The notes under the pieces are model-generated. The model did not search any database and was not told the DNA's origin. It saw only the letters and a program-made list of their open reading frames with translations. DNA of 45,738 nt from Alphaproteobacteria bacterium (GTDB lineage Bacteria > Pseudomonadota > Alphaproteobacteria > Micropepsales > Micropepsaceae). The position numbers and the translations under genes are program-made. The number at the start of each line of letters is the position of its first letter. The first letter of the stretch is position 1. The stretch is from positions 1 through 45,738 of the forward strand of contig CANKIV010000002.1 in assembly GCA_947482125.1 (NCBI GenBank), read 5' to 3'. Below, one piece after another: positions 1-7,087 of this stretch.

Positions 1-48
1 GGCGGGGTGCTGCATGCCCTCCAGCTCCAGACGATTGCCAAGGACTAG
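1..48 (+). CDS. 3' end of a plus-strand CDS that begins outside the window (…GGVLHALQLQTIAKD*), product unknown
   Basis: Frame 1 is open from base 1 to TAG at 46-48, ending convergently with the Rsm22 gene (4-nt overlap). Too short to identify. Confidence 0.35.
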   Translation, partial: GGVLHALQLQTIAKD

Positions 49-1031
49 AACAAGTCACCCCAGCCGCGCTTCCTGACGCGGCGGTATTCATCCTTGTCCC
101 GCGCGGCGACAAACTGTGCCCGCAATCCGGTTTCATCGCACAGCTTGAATGTCAGGCCGGGCTTGGTTTCCAGAACCGGCGCCAGAATGCGCGCCCCCCT
201 TGCGGCCGGTTCACGCGTCACCGCGACATAGGCATAGCGTTCATCCTCGAACGGCACCGACGCACCCTTCATCAGCATGTGATCGCGCGAACGCGGCAGG
301 CGCTGGGAGAAGTGGCACCAATCGCTTTGATTTTGGTCGCTCCGGCTCTCGCCGACGCTCCGGGCCATTGGACATTCATCGTCATGCGTGCACGGCGCGG
401 CGACATGCGCCCCGGCCGCGATCAGGGCGGCACGGGCGGCGCGGATGCGGGCGAAGCCTTGCGGCGTGCCCGGCTCGACCAGCACCAGGGCCGCGTCCGT
501 CCAGCGCCACAGCTCCGCCGCGACGCCAGCCGCCTTTTCTTCGGGCAGTTCGGCCAGCACATAGCTGGCCACGACCAACCCGGCCTTCATGTCCAGCAAT
601 GCAAGATCGCCACCGAGGATTTCCGCGCTTGCCAATCCGGGCGGTCCTGCCTGCGCCAGCTTGCGCGCCAGCGCCCTCAGCGCCGGATTGTGGTCCAGCA
701 TGGTCAGCGATTCCATTTGCGGCCAGGCGGTAACCGCCGCCCAGCTTGCCGCCCCTGTCCCCGCGCCCACATCCAGCAAGGTCCGCGGCGCCAGATCCGG
801 CATCGCCATCATCAACCGAGAGAACACCGCGCTGCAGGCGGCATAGGTGGCGGGCATGCGCGCCACGGCATAGGCGCACGCGTCCTCGGGGCTGACGACG
901 GCGCGCGAGGTCTGGCCCTGGCGGTAGCCCTCGGACAGTTTCCGGGCGGCGGCGGCCAGCGGCTTGCGCGCCACGCCGGTCAGGGCCGCATCCAGGGCGG
1001 CGGCAAGCGCGGCAGGCAAGGCAGGGTTCAT
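45..1031 (-). CDS. Rsm22-family small-subunit rRNA methyltransferase-like protein
   Basis: 328 aa ORF with a SAM-binding LLDVGAGTGAASWAA motif and the Rsm22-like N-terminal region (SRAVVSPEDACAYAVARMPATYAA). Confidence 0.8.
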   Translation of the reverse strand: MNPALPAALAAALDAALTGVARKPLAAAARKLSEGYRQGQTSRAVVSPEDACAYAVARMPATYAACSAVFSRLMMAMPDLAPRTLLDVGAGTGAASWAAVTAWPQMESLTMLDHNPALRALARKLAQAGPPGLASAEILGGDLALLDMKAGLVVASYVLAELPEEKAAGVAAELWRWTDAALVLVEPGTPQGFARIRAARAALIAAGAHVAAPCTHDDECPMARSVGESRSDQNQSDWCHFSQRLPRSRDHMLMKGASVPFEDERYAYVAVTREPAARGARILAPVLETKPGLTFKLCDETGLRAQFVAARDKDEYRRVRKRGWGDLF

Positions 1032-1066
1032 GGAAATCCAGCAATATCAGGCATTTTTGGGCGATC

Positions 1067-1095
1067 TTGACCCTTCACAGCGCCATGCTTAGATC
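1067..1095 (+). promoter_or_regulatory. Candidate sigma70 promoter of grxD (TTGACC-N17-TAGATC)
   Basis: -35/-10-like hexamers with 17-bp spacing, about 28 bp upstream of the grxD ATG. Confidence 0.45.
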
Positions 1096-1123
1096 ATAGC
1101 GGAGTTTCAATGAGAGTTCCCAA

Positions 1124-1456
1124 ATGTCCGACGTTCAGGCCCGCATTGCCGACGATGTGAAGAACAGCGATGTGCTGCTCTACATGAAGGGCACACCCGC
1201 CTTCCCGCAATGCGGCTTCTCGGCCGTGACGGTGCAGATCCTCAACCACATCGGCGTCAAGTTCAAAGCCGTCAATGTGCTGGAAGACCAGGACGTGCGC
1301 GAAGGCATCAAGGCCTTCTCCAACTGGCCGACCATTCCCCAGCTCTACGTGAAGGGCGAGTTCGTCGGCGGCGCCGACATCGTCAAGGAAATGTTCGAGC
1401 AGGAAGAGCTGGTGCCGTTCCTGGAACAGCACGGCGTCGCGCTGGAAACCGCCTGA
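1124..1456 (+). CDS. grxD: Grx4 family monothiol glutaredoxin
   Basis: CGFS active site (KGTPAFPQCGFSAVTVQIL), WPTIPQLYVKGEFVGGADI motif, 110 aa. Confidence 0.95.
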   Translation: MSDVQARIADDVKNSDVLLYMKGTPAFPQCGFSAVTVQILNHIGVKFKAVNVLEDQDVREGIKAFSNWPTIPQLYVKGEFVGGADIVKEMFEQEELVPFLEQHGVALETA

Positions 1457-1476
1457 TACCAGGCCCATCGCCCAAT

Positions 1477-1507
1477 AAAAAAGCCCGCCATTTCTGGCGG
1501 GCTTTTT
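1477..1507 (+). terminator. Rho-independent terminator after grxD
   Basis: AAAAAGCCCGCCA-TTT-CTGGCGGGCTTTTT hairpin with flanking A/T tracts. Confidence 0.85.
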
Positions 1508-1548
1508 GTTTGTCTGCTCACGGCCGCTCGCCCAAGCTCGCGGCGTTC

Positions 1549-1601
1549 GCCGGTTCTCGCATGTCCACCGGACATGCTCGCGCGCAAAGCGCGCCACCGG
1601 C
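1549..1601. repeat. Nested palindromes that could fold as a three-way junction
   Basis: Outer GCCGGT/ACCGGC; inner GCATGTCC-ACC-GGACATGC and GCGCGC-AAA-GCGCGC; all arms perfectly paired. Confidence 0.6.
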
Positions 1602-1604
1602 TCA

Positions 1605-2219
1605 CTAGCGCGAGTAGAATTCAACGATCAGATGCGGCTCCATCTGCACGGCGTAGGGAACGTCCGCCAGCTTGGGGGTGCGCAGCAGCTTGGCGGTCTT
1701 GCCTTCGGAGACTTCCAGATAGTCGGGCGTATCGCGCTCGGCGCTCTTGGAGGCTTCCAGCACCAGCGTCATTTCGCGGGCCTTCTGCGTCAGCTCGATC
1801 GTGTCGGCGTCCTTCACATGGTACGAGGCGATGGTGACGCGGCGGCCATTGACCTTCACATGGCCGTGGCTGACCAGCTGGCGGGCGGCGAACGGGGTCG
1901 GCACGAACTTGCTGCGATAGACCACGGTGTCGAGACGGGTCTCGAGCAGGCCGATCATGTTCTCGCCGGTGTCGCCGGGACGGCGGGCGGCATCGGTATA
2001 GTATTTGCGGAACTGGCGCTCGGTGATGTTGCCGTAATAGCCCTTGAGCTTCTGCTTGGCCTGCAGCTGGGTGCCATAGTCGGACAGCTTCTTGGCGCGG
2101 CGCTGGCCGTGCTGGCCCGGACCATAGGAGCGCTTGTTGACCGGGCTCTTGGGGCGGCCCCAGATATTCTCGCCCATGCGGCGGTCGATCTTGTACTTGG
2201 AATTTTGGCGCTTGCTCAT
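1605..2219 (-). CDS. rpsD: 30S ribosomal protein S4
   Basis: 204 aa, [41 protein letters not shown]… S4 signature. Confidence 0.97.
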   Translation of the reverse strand: MSKRQNSKYKIDRRMGENIWGRPKSPVNKRSYGPGQHGQRRAKKLSDYGTQLQAKQKLKGYYGNITERQFRKYYTDAARRPGDTGENMIGLLETRLDTVVYRSKFVPTPFAARQLVSHGHVKVNGRRVTIASYHVKDADTIELTQKAREMTLVLEASKSAERDTPDYLEVSEGKTAKLLRTPKLADVPYAVQMEPHLIVEFYSR

Positions 2220-2266
2220 TGGTCCTCTAGGCTCGTTGACACCGGCCGGTGCCGGAAAGGTCGCGC

Positions 2267-2294
2267 ACTATATTCAGCGACCTTTGTAAGTCAA
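2267..2294 (-). promoter_or_regulatory. Candidate sigma70 promoter of rpsD (TTGACT-N16-TATAGT)
   Basis: Near-consensus hexamers on the minus strand, about 50 bp upstream of the rpsD ATG. Confidence 0.6.
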
Positions 2295-2356
2295 ACGCCT
2301 GCAACCTTTGGTTTAGTGTGCGATTCGTAACCCATAACTTTCAATGGGTTACATCA

Positions 2357-2572
2357 TCACACCTCGCGGATAGGCAGCGCCATGACGCGTCGGCCGCATG
2401 CGGTAACGACCTCCAGGACGGAGTTGGTGCCGAAACGCCCGGGAAACTCTCGGCACAATTCCTCGACGATCACCGACCCTTCCGCCTGCGCGGCTGCCCA
2501 GCTCGGCAGTTCGCTCCCCTCCGGATCTGGGATCTCGACGCTGCCTTCGAAGATATTGAAAAAATAAAGCAT
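2357..2572 (-). CDS. DUF6894-like small protein
   Basis: MLYFFNIFEGSVEIPDPEGSELPSWAAAQAEG… resembles the DUF6894 pattern; SD-like AGGGAAGG before the ATG at 2572. Confidence 0.6.
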   Translation of the reverse strand: MLYFFNIFEGSVEIPDPEGSELPSWAAAQAEGSVIVEELCREFPGRFGTNSVLEVVTACGRRVMALPIREV

Positions 2573-2639
2573 CAGCCTTCCCTGCACGGCATGCAGGATA
2601 AAGCCACAGCCAGCCGCGACGCCTTGATCCAGCGCAAGC

Positions 2640-3752
2640 CTAGGGGCTGTCGGGCAATGGCCGCGTCATCGCCAGCCGGTTCTGGCGCTTGCGGCGCCAC
2701 ATGAAAAATCCGGTGACGAAGAACAGCAGCGGCACGAAGCCGGTCACGAAAGCCGCCAGCCAATAGAGCGGACCCAGGACGTTGCCGACATGCAGCCTGG
2801 TCATCAGCATGGACAGTTCGTCCACCCGGCTGGGCGGCTGCGGATCTTCCACCACGGCCGCGCGATAGGGATCGACAAAGACGGTCCTGCCGGTCCAGTC
2901 GCCCAGCTGCACCTTGATCGTCTGTCCGTCCCGCACCGGCAGCGTCACGCTGGTGGGATGGACGCGGGCCTGGCCGGCCTCCGCCAGCGTCACCGCCTGC
3001 CAGCCGCCGGTCATCGCGCGGCCCGAAACCGGAACCTCGGCAATGAAGCCGTAAACCCGTTCGGGCGTGTTGGGTGACCCGCTGGCAAGCGCCAGCGCGG
3101 CGCGCGTAGTCTGGTGAAACACCATGCCCACGCCCGTCAGCGTCAGGGTCAGGAACAGCAGCAGCGACCAGATGCCCACCGCGCCGTGCAGTTCGCGGTG
3201 CAGCCGCAGGCCCCGCGCCTTGCCGCTGACCAGTAAGGCCTGGCGCCAGCGGCCTTTCCTTGGCCACCACAGATAGAGACCCGAAAGACCAAGCCCCAGC
3301 ATCAGGACGCCCAGCCAGCCGACCGCGATGCGGCCTGCGCGCGCCAGGAACAGGTGGCTGTGCAGGTCGCTCAGCACCGCCAGCGCCGGATGCATCCGCT
3401 GCGCATGGCGCGCGACCTCGCGCCCGGTGGCGGTGTCGAGCAGGATATTGGGATAAGGCGAATTCCATCCGCCGAAATGCACGGTGGCGGGCCGGTCGGG
3501 ACCTTCCGGCAGCGTCAACTCCGCCGTCAGCCCGGCGGGCGCGCCCGCAGCCTGACGCGCGCGGGCGACAAGCTCTTCCAGGGAAAGCGGTGGGCCCGCC
3601 GGAGTAACGCGGACCGCAGGCTTGCCGGTGTCCAGCCCCGTCACCGGCCCCAGCATCAGCAGCGAGCCGGACAGCGCGATCAGCGCGAACAGCACGCCCA
3701 GCGTCAGCCCGACCCACAAATGCACCTGAAACAGCAGCCTGTGCAGCCCCAT
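2640..3752 (-). CDS. PepSY-associated TM helix domain protein
   Basis: LHRLLFQVHLWVGLTLGVLFALIALSGSLL N-terminus, paired PepSY regions and C-terminal FVTGFFMWRRKRQNR. Start placed at MGLHRLL. Confidence 0.8.
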   Translation of the reverse strand: MGLHRLLFQVHLWVGLTLGVLFALIALSGSLLMLGPVTGLDTGKPAVRVTPAGPPLSLEELVARARQAAGAPAGLTAELTLPEGPDRPATVHFGGWNSPYPNILLDTATGREVARHAQRMHPALAVLSDLHSHLFLARAGRIAVGWLGVLMLGLGLSGLYLWWPRKGRWRQALLVSGKARGLRLHRELHGAVGIWSLLLFLTLTLTGVGMVFHQTTRAALALASGSPNTPERVYGFIAEVPVSGRAMTGGWQAVTLAEAGQARVHPTSVTLPVRDGQTIKVQLGDWTGRTVFVDPYRAAVVEDPQPPSRVDELSMLMTRLHVGNVLGPLYWLAAFVTGFVPLLFFVTGFFMWRRKRQNRLAMTRPLPDSP

Positions 3753-3884
3753 CCCTCGCCCCCAATTTTGCCGCGACTGTGCAGAATCGCCGCCCGCACC
3801 GCAATCGCGGCTTGCTGGCGCAGGGCGGTTGCGGGCGGCTATCATTTGCGCGGATGCCCCGACCTCAGTAAGGGATCGGCCATC

Positions 3885-3973
3885 GGCCCCGTGGCGGAAC
3901 TGGTAGACGCACCGGACTTAAAATCCGTTGATCCGAAAGGGTCGTGTCTGTTCGACTCAGACCGGGGCCACCA
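3885..3973 (+). tRNA. tRNA-Leu (anticodon UAA), CCA encoded
   Basis: Acceptor GGCCCCG/CGGGGCC, D-loop TGGTAGACGC, anticodon loop CTTAAAA, long variable arm GATCCGAAAGGGTC, T-arm GTCTGTTCGACTCAGAC, 3' ACCA. Confidence 0.93.
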
Positions 3974-3981
3974 CTTCACAC

Positions 3982-5529
3982 TTATGGCTGCAACACCGCT
4001 TCGATCAGGCGCGGACCCTTGCGCTGCATCGCGTCGGCGAATTGGGCGGCGAATTGCTCCACGGTTTCGGCGCGGCTGGCTTCCACGCCCATGCCCTGCG
4101 CCATTTTCACGAAATCCAGTTCGGGATTGTGCAGGTCCAGCATCGACAATGTTTTGGGGCCGGGATTGATCGCGCCCACCCGGCCCAGTTCGATGTTGAG
4201 GATGTTGTAGCTGCGGTTGGCGCAGATGATGGTCACCACATCCAGCTTTTCGCGCGCCATGGTCCAGAGGCTGGGGAGCGAATACATCGCCGCCCCGTCG
4301 CCCGATACCGCGATGACCTTGCGCCCGGGCGCAGCCAGCGCCGCGCCCACCGCCATCGGCTTGGCGTCGCCGATCGCCCCGCCGGTGAGATAGATCGCGT
4401 CATGCGCCGGGGCGTTGACCAGGAATTTCTGCAGGCCCGGGCCGGCGGTCAATGAATCGTCCGACCAGATGACGTCTTGCGGCATCAGCCGCGCAATGAT
4501 CGCGCCCATCGCCTCGCTGGTCAGCGCGCCATTGGCGGGAATATCGGGCCGCACCAGTGGCACAAGACTGCCCGGCGCATGCGCGCCCAGCGCCTGCGCC
4601 AGCGCGGTCAACGCCTGGATACTGTCTTCCTCCGGCGTGGCCAGGGTCAGCAGTTCGCAGCCCTCGGGCGTCACCCAGCTGGGCTTGTCCGGATAGGCAA
4701 AGAAGGTCACCGGCGGCGGCGCGCCCACCAGCACGATCTGTTCCAGCCCGGCCAGGGCTTCGACGATCTGTTCGGAGAAATAGGGAATGCGCTCGATGGC
4801 GGGTAGCCCGGCGCCGCGGGTGATGCGCGGGGTGAAATAGTCATGGGCGATGCGCAGCCCCGTGGCATGGGCAATGCGGCCCGCCGCTTCCATGCCGGCG
4901 CGTTCCAGGCAGCGGCCGCGCATCAACAGCAGCGTGCGCTTGCCGTTCTTCAGCGCCGCAGCGATTTTCTCGATCCTGTCCGGCGCGACAGCCCCGGGCA
5001 ATATCGCGGGCAGCGGCGGCGCGGGCGCATCCGCCGCTTCCCAGGCGCAATCGGCGGGCAACACCAAAGTGGCGATCCGGCCCCTCAGCGCCGCCTGCAC
5101 CGCCCGCGCCCCGTCGCCCGCCACTTCTGCCGGTGATCTGCTCTGGTGCAGCCAGTCCGACACGCCACCGCAGATCGCCATGATGTCCGACGTCAGCGGC
5201 GCCTGGGCATATCGGGAATGGCTGCGGGCGTGATCGCCCACGATATTGACGATGCCCTGGCCGGCCTTGCGGGCATTGTGCAGGAAGGAAATCGCATTGG
5301 CGAAGCCCGGGCCCAGATGCAGAAGCGTTGCGGCGGGCTTTGCCGCCATGCGGGCATAGCCGTCGGCCGCGCCCGCCGCCACCGCCTCGAACAGGCAGAG
5401 CACGCCGCGCATCCGGGGCTCGCGGTCCAGCGCCGCCACGAAATGCATCTCGGAAGTGCCGGGATTGCCGAAGCAGATCTCGATGCCGCTGTCGGCCAGG
5501 GTGTGAACCAGTGTCTCGGCGCCGTTCAT
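3982..5529 (-). CDS. ThDP-dependent enzyme, acetolactate synthase large subunit-like
   Basis: CFGNPGTSEMHF ThDP-enzyme N-terminal motif, DHARSHS, GGAIGDAKPMAVGAALAAPGRKVIAVSGDGAAMYSLPSLWTMAREKLDVVTIICANRSYNILNIEL. Start chosen at MNGAETLVHTL. Confidence 0.85.
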   Translation of the reverse strand: MNGAETLVHTLADSGIEICFGNPGTSEMHFVAALDREPRMRGVLCLFEAVAAGAADGYARMAAKPAATLLHLGPGFANAISFLHNARKAGQGIVNIVGDHARSHSRYAQAPLTSDIMAICGGVSDWLHQSRSPAEVAGDGARAVQAALRGRIATLVLPADCAWEAADAPAPPLPAILPGAVAPDRIEKIAAALKNGKRTLLLMRGRCLERAGMEAAGRIAHATGLRIAHDYFTPRITRGAGLPAIERIPYFSEQIVEALAGLEQIVLVGAPPPVTFFAYPDKPSWVTPEGCELLTLATPEEDSIQALTALAQALGAHAPGSLVPLVRPDIPANGALTSEAMGAIIARLMPQDVIWSDDSLTAGPGLQKFLVNAPAHDAIYLTGGAIGDAKPMAVGAALAAPGRKVIAVSGDGAAMYSLPSLWTMAREKLDVVTIICANRSYNILNIELGRVGAINPGPKTLSMLDLHNPELDFVKMAQGMGVEASRAETVEQFAAQFADAMQRKGPRLIEAVLQP

Positions 5530-5561
5530 GCACCCAATAAACAATCCCTGCGCGCAAAAAC

Positions 5562-5608
5562 AAGCCAGTCTTCCAAAAGCCAGCCTTCCCAAAAGCCAGT
5601 CTTCCCAA
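5562..5608. repeat. Three tandem near-identical 15-16 bp units AAGCCAG(T/C)CTTCC(C)AA
   Basis: AAGCCAGTCTTCCAA / AAGCCAGCCTTCCCAA / AAGCCAGTCTTCCCAA read directly. Confidence 0.9.
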
Positions 5609-5615
5609 AACAAGA

Positions 5616-5645
5616 GAGGCCGCCTCCCCGAAGGGAGACGGCCTC
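5616..5645 (-). terminator. UUCG-capped terminator/attenuator-like hairpin
   Basis: Minus-strand RNA GAGGCCGUCUCCC-UUCG-GGGAGGCGGCCUC (13 bp including one U-G) followed by UCUUGUUUUG. Confidence 0.8.
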
Positions 5646-5670
5646 GCATTGTCTTACCGAGTCCGTCGCT

Positions 5671-5745
5671 TTACGCGGCGCTGGCCTTCACCAGAAGCAT
5701 CCAGTTCGCGGTCCTCGACGTCCGCAGGTCATGACAATGAGACAC
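5671..5745 (-). CDS. Putative 24-aa leader peptide/small protein MSHCHDLRTSRTANWMLLVKASAA
   Basis: GTG start 7 nt after AGGAGG within AAGGAGGTGATCCAG, which complements the 16S 3' tail over 15 nt. TAA stop, then terminator hairpin. Confidence 0.65.
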   Translation of the reverse strand: MSHCHDLRTSRTANWMLLVKASAA

Positions 5746-5782
5746 TGGATCACCTCCTTCTGATAGATTGTTGCAGTGCAAA

Positions 5783-5812
5783 TATAGTGCAGGGCCCTGT
5801 TTTTACAATAGA
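5783..5812 (-). promoter_or_regulatory. Candidate promoter for the leader unit (TTGTAA-N16-TATATT), approximate coordinates
   Basis: Minus strand TATTGTAAAAACAGGGCCCTGCACTATATTTGC; position fits the leader ORF. Confidence 0.4.
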
Positions 5813-5832
5813 GTCGGGGCCAGGGGCGTGGC

Positions 5833-7065
5833 ATGGAAACACTTTCGACCAGTTTCGTCATTTCGGGCGGCGGCCCCGCCGGGATGATGTGCGGCTATCT
5901 GCTGGCCCAGGCCGGGATCGACGTGACGGTGCTGGAAAAGCATGCCGACTTCCTGCGCGACTTTCGCGGCGACACGGTGCATCCCTCCACCCAGCAGATC
6001 ATGCACGAGCTGGGGCTTCTGGAGCGATTCCTGCAATTGCCCCATGCCAGGATCCGCCATGTGACGATCGATTTCGGCGACGCGCATTTCACCATCGGCG
6101 ATTTCACCAGGCTGCCGACGGTGAGAAAATTCATCGCCCTGATGCCGCAATGGGATTTCCTGGATTTCATCGCCGATGAGGCCAGGAAATATCCCAACTT
6201 CCATCTGCTGATGCAGACCGAGGCGCGCGACCTGATCGCCCAGAAGGACAGGAATGGGGGCGACCGCATCGCCGGCGTGCTGGCGACTGGACCGAACGGA
6301 AACATGCAGATCCGCGCCGGGCTGACCATTGCCGCCGATGGCCGTCATTCCATCCTGCGCGACAGGTCCGGGCTGAAGGTGAAAGACCTGGGCGCGCCCT
6401 TCGATGTGCTGTGGCTCCGCCTGCCGCACCGCGCGGGCGATCCGGTGGACCTGGTGGGGCGCATCCAGGGCGGCGTGTTCTTCGTGATGATCTATCGCGG
6501 CAATTACTGGCAATGCGCCTATGGCATTCCCAAGGGCGGTCATGACGCCATCAAGGCCGAAGGCATCACCGCCTTCCGCGCCCGGCTGCGCAAGGTCGCC
6601 GGCTTTGCCGCCGACCGGGTGGATACCATCACCGGCTTCGACCAGGTCAAGCTGCTGACCGTGGCGGTGAACCGGCTGGAGCAATGGGCGCGGCCGGGCC
6701 TCTTGATGATCGGCGATGCGGCGCATGCCATGTCGCCGGCGGGCGGGGTCGGCATCAACCTGGCCATTCAGGACGCTGTGGCGACCGCCAACATACTGGG
6801 GCCGGTGCTGCAGAAAGGCGTGCCCAAATTGTCGGACCTGAAAAAGGTGCAGAAGCGGCGCGAATTCCCCACCCGCATCATCCAGCGCTTCCAGCTCTTC
6901 GCGCAGAACATGATGCTGGCCCCGGTGTTGCGCGCCAAGGAGACGCCCAAGGTGCCCTGGGTGGTCAAGCTGCTGAACGCCTGGCCGTGGCTGCGGCAAT
7001 TCCCGGCGCGGTTTGTCGGCATGGGCCCCAGGCCCGAGCATGTGAAACTGGCGGCGAAGAAATAG
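5833..7065 (+). CDS. FAD-dependent monooxygenase/oxidoreductase (UbiH/PHBH-like)
   Basis: ISGGGPAGMMCGYLLAQAGIDVTVLEKH Rossmann motif and GLLMIGDAAHAMSPAGGVGINLAIQDAVATAN. Confidence 0.88.
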   Translation: METLSTSFVISGGGPAGMMCGYLLAQAGIDVTVLEKHADFLRDFRGDTVHPSTQQIMHELGLLERFLQLPHARIRHVTIDFGDAHFTIGDFTRLPTVRKFIALMPQWDFLDFIADEARKYPNFHLLMQTEARDLIAQKDRNGGDRIAGVLATGPNGNMQIRAGLTIAADGRHSILRDRSGLKVKDLGAPFDVLWLRLPHRAGDPVDLVGRIQGGVFFVMIYRGNYWQCAYGIPKGGHDAIKAEGITAFRARLRKVAGFAADRVDTITGFDQVKLLTVAVNRLEQWARPGLLMIGDAAHAMSPAGGVGINLAIQDAVATANILGPVLQKGVPKLSDLKKVQKRREFPTRIIQRFQLFAQNMMLAPVLRAKETPKVPWVVKLLNAWPWLRQFPARFVGMGPRPEHVKLAAKK

Positions 7066-7087
7066 CTGCTGGCGCAAAAGACCCGCG

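Noticed and set aside
2572-3804. 410-aa minus-strand ORF
   Set aside because: Alternative frame of the PepSY-TM gene; Arg/Gly/Ala-rich and lacks TM helices.
5562-5608. CRISPR-like array
   Set aside because: Units are 15-16 bp, contiguous, have no spacers and no cas genes are nearby.
5744-5761. Possible 16S rRNA gene remnant
   Set aside because: Only the last 15-17 nt match the 16S 3' tail; the preceding conserved helix 45 sequence (…GGAACCTGCGG) is absent on the same strand. An extended SD on the minus strand explains it better.
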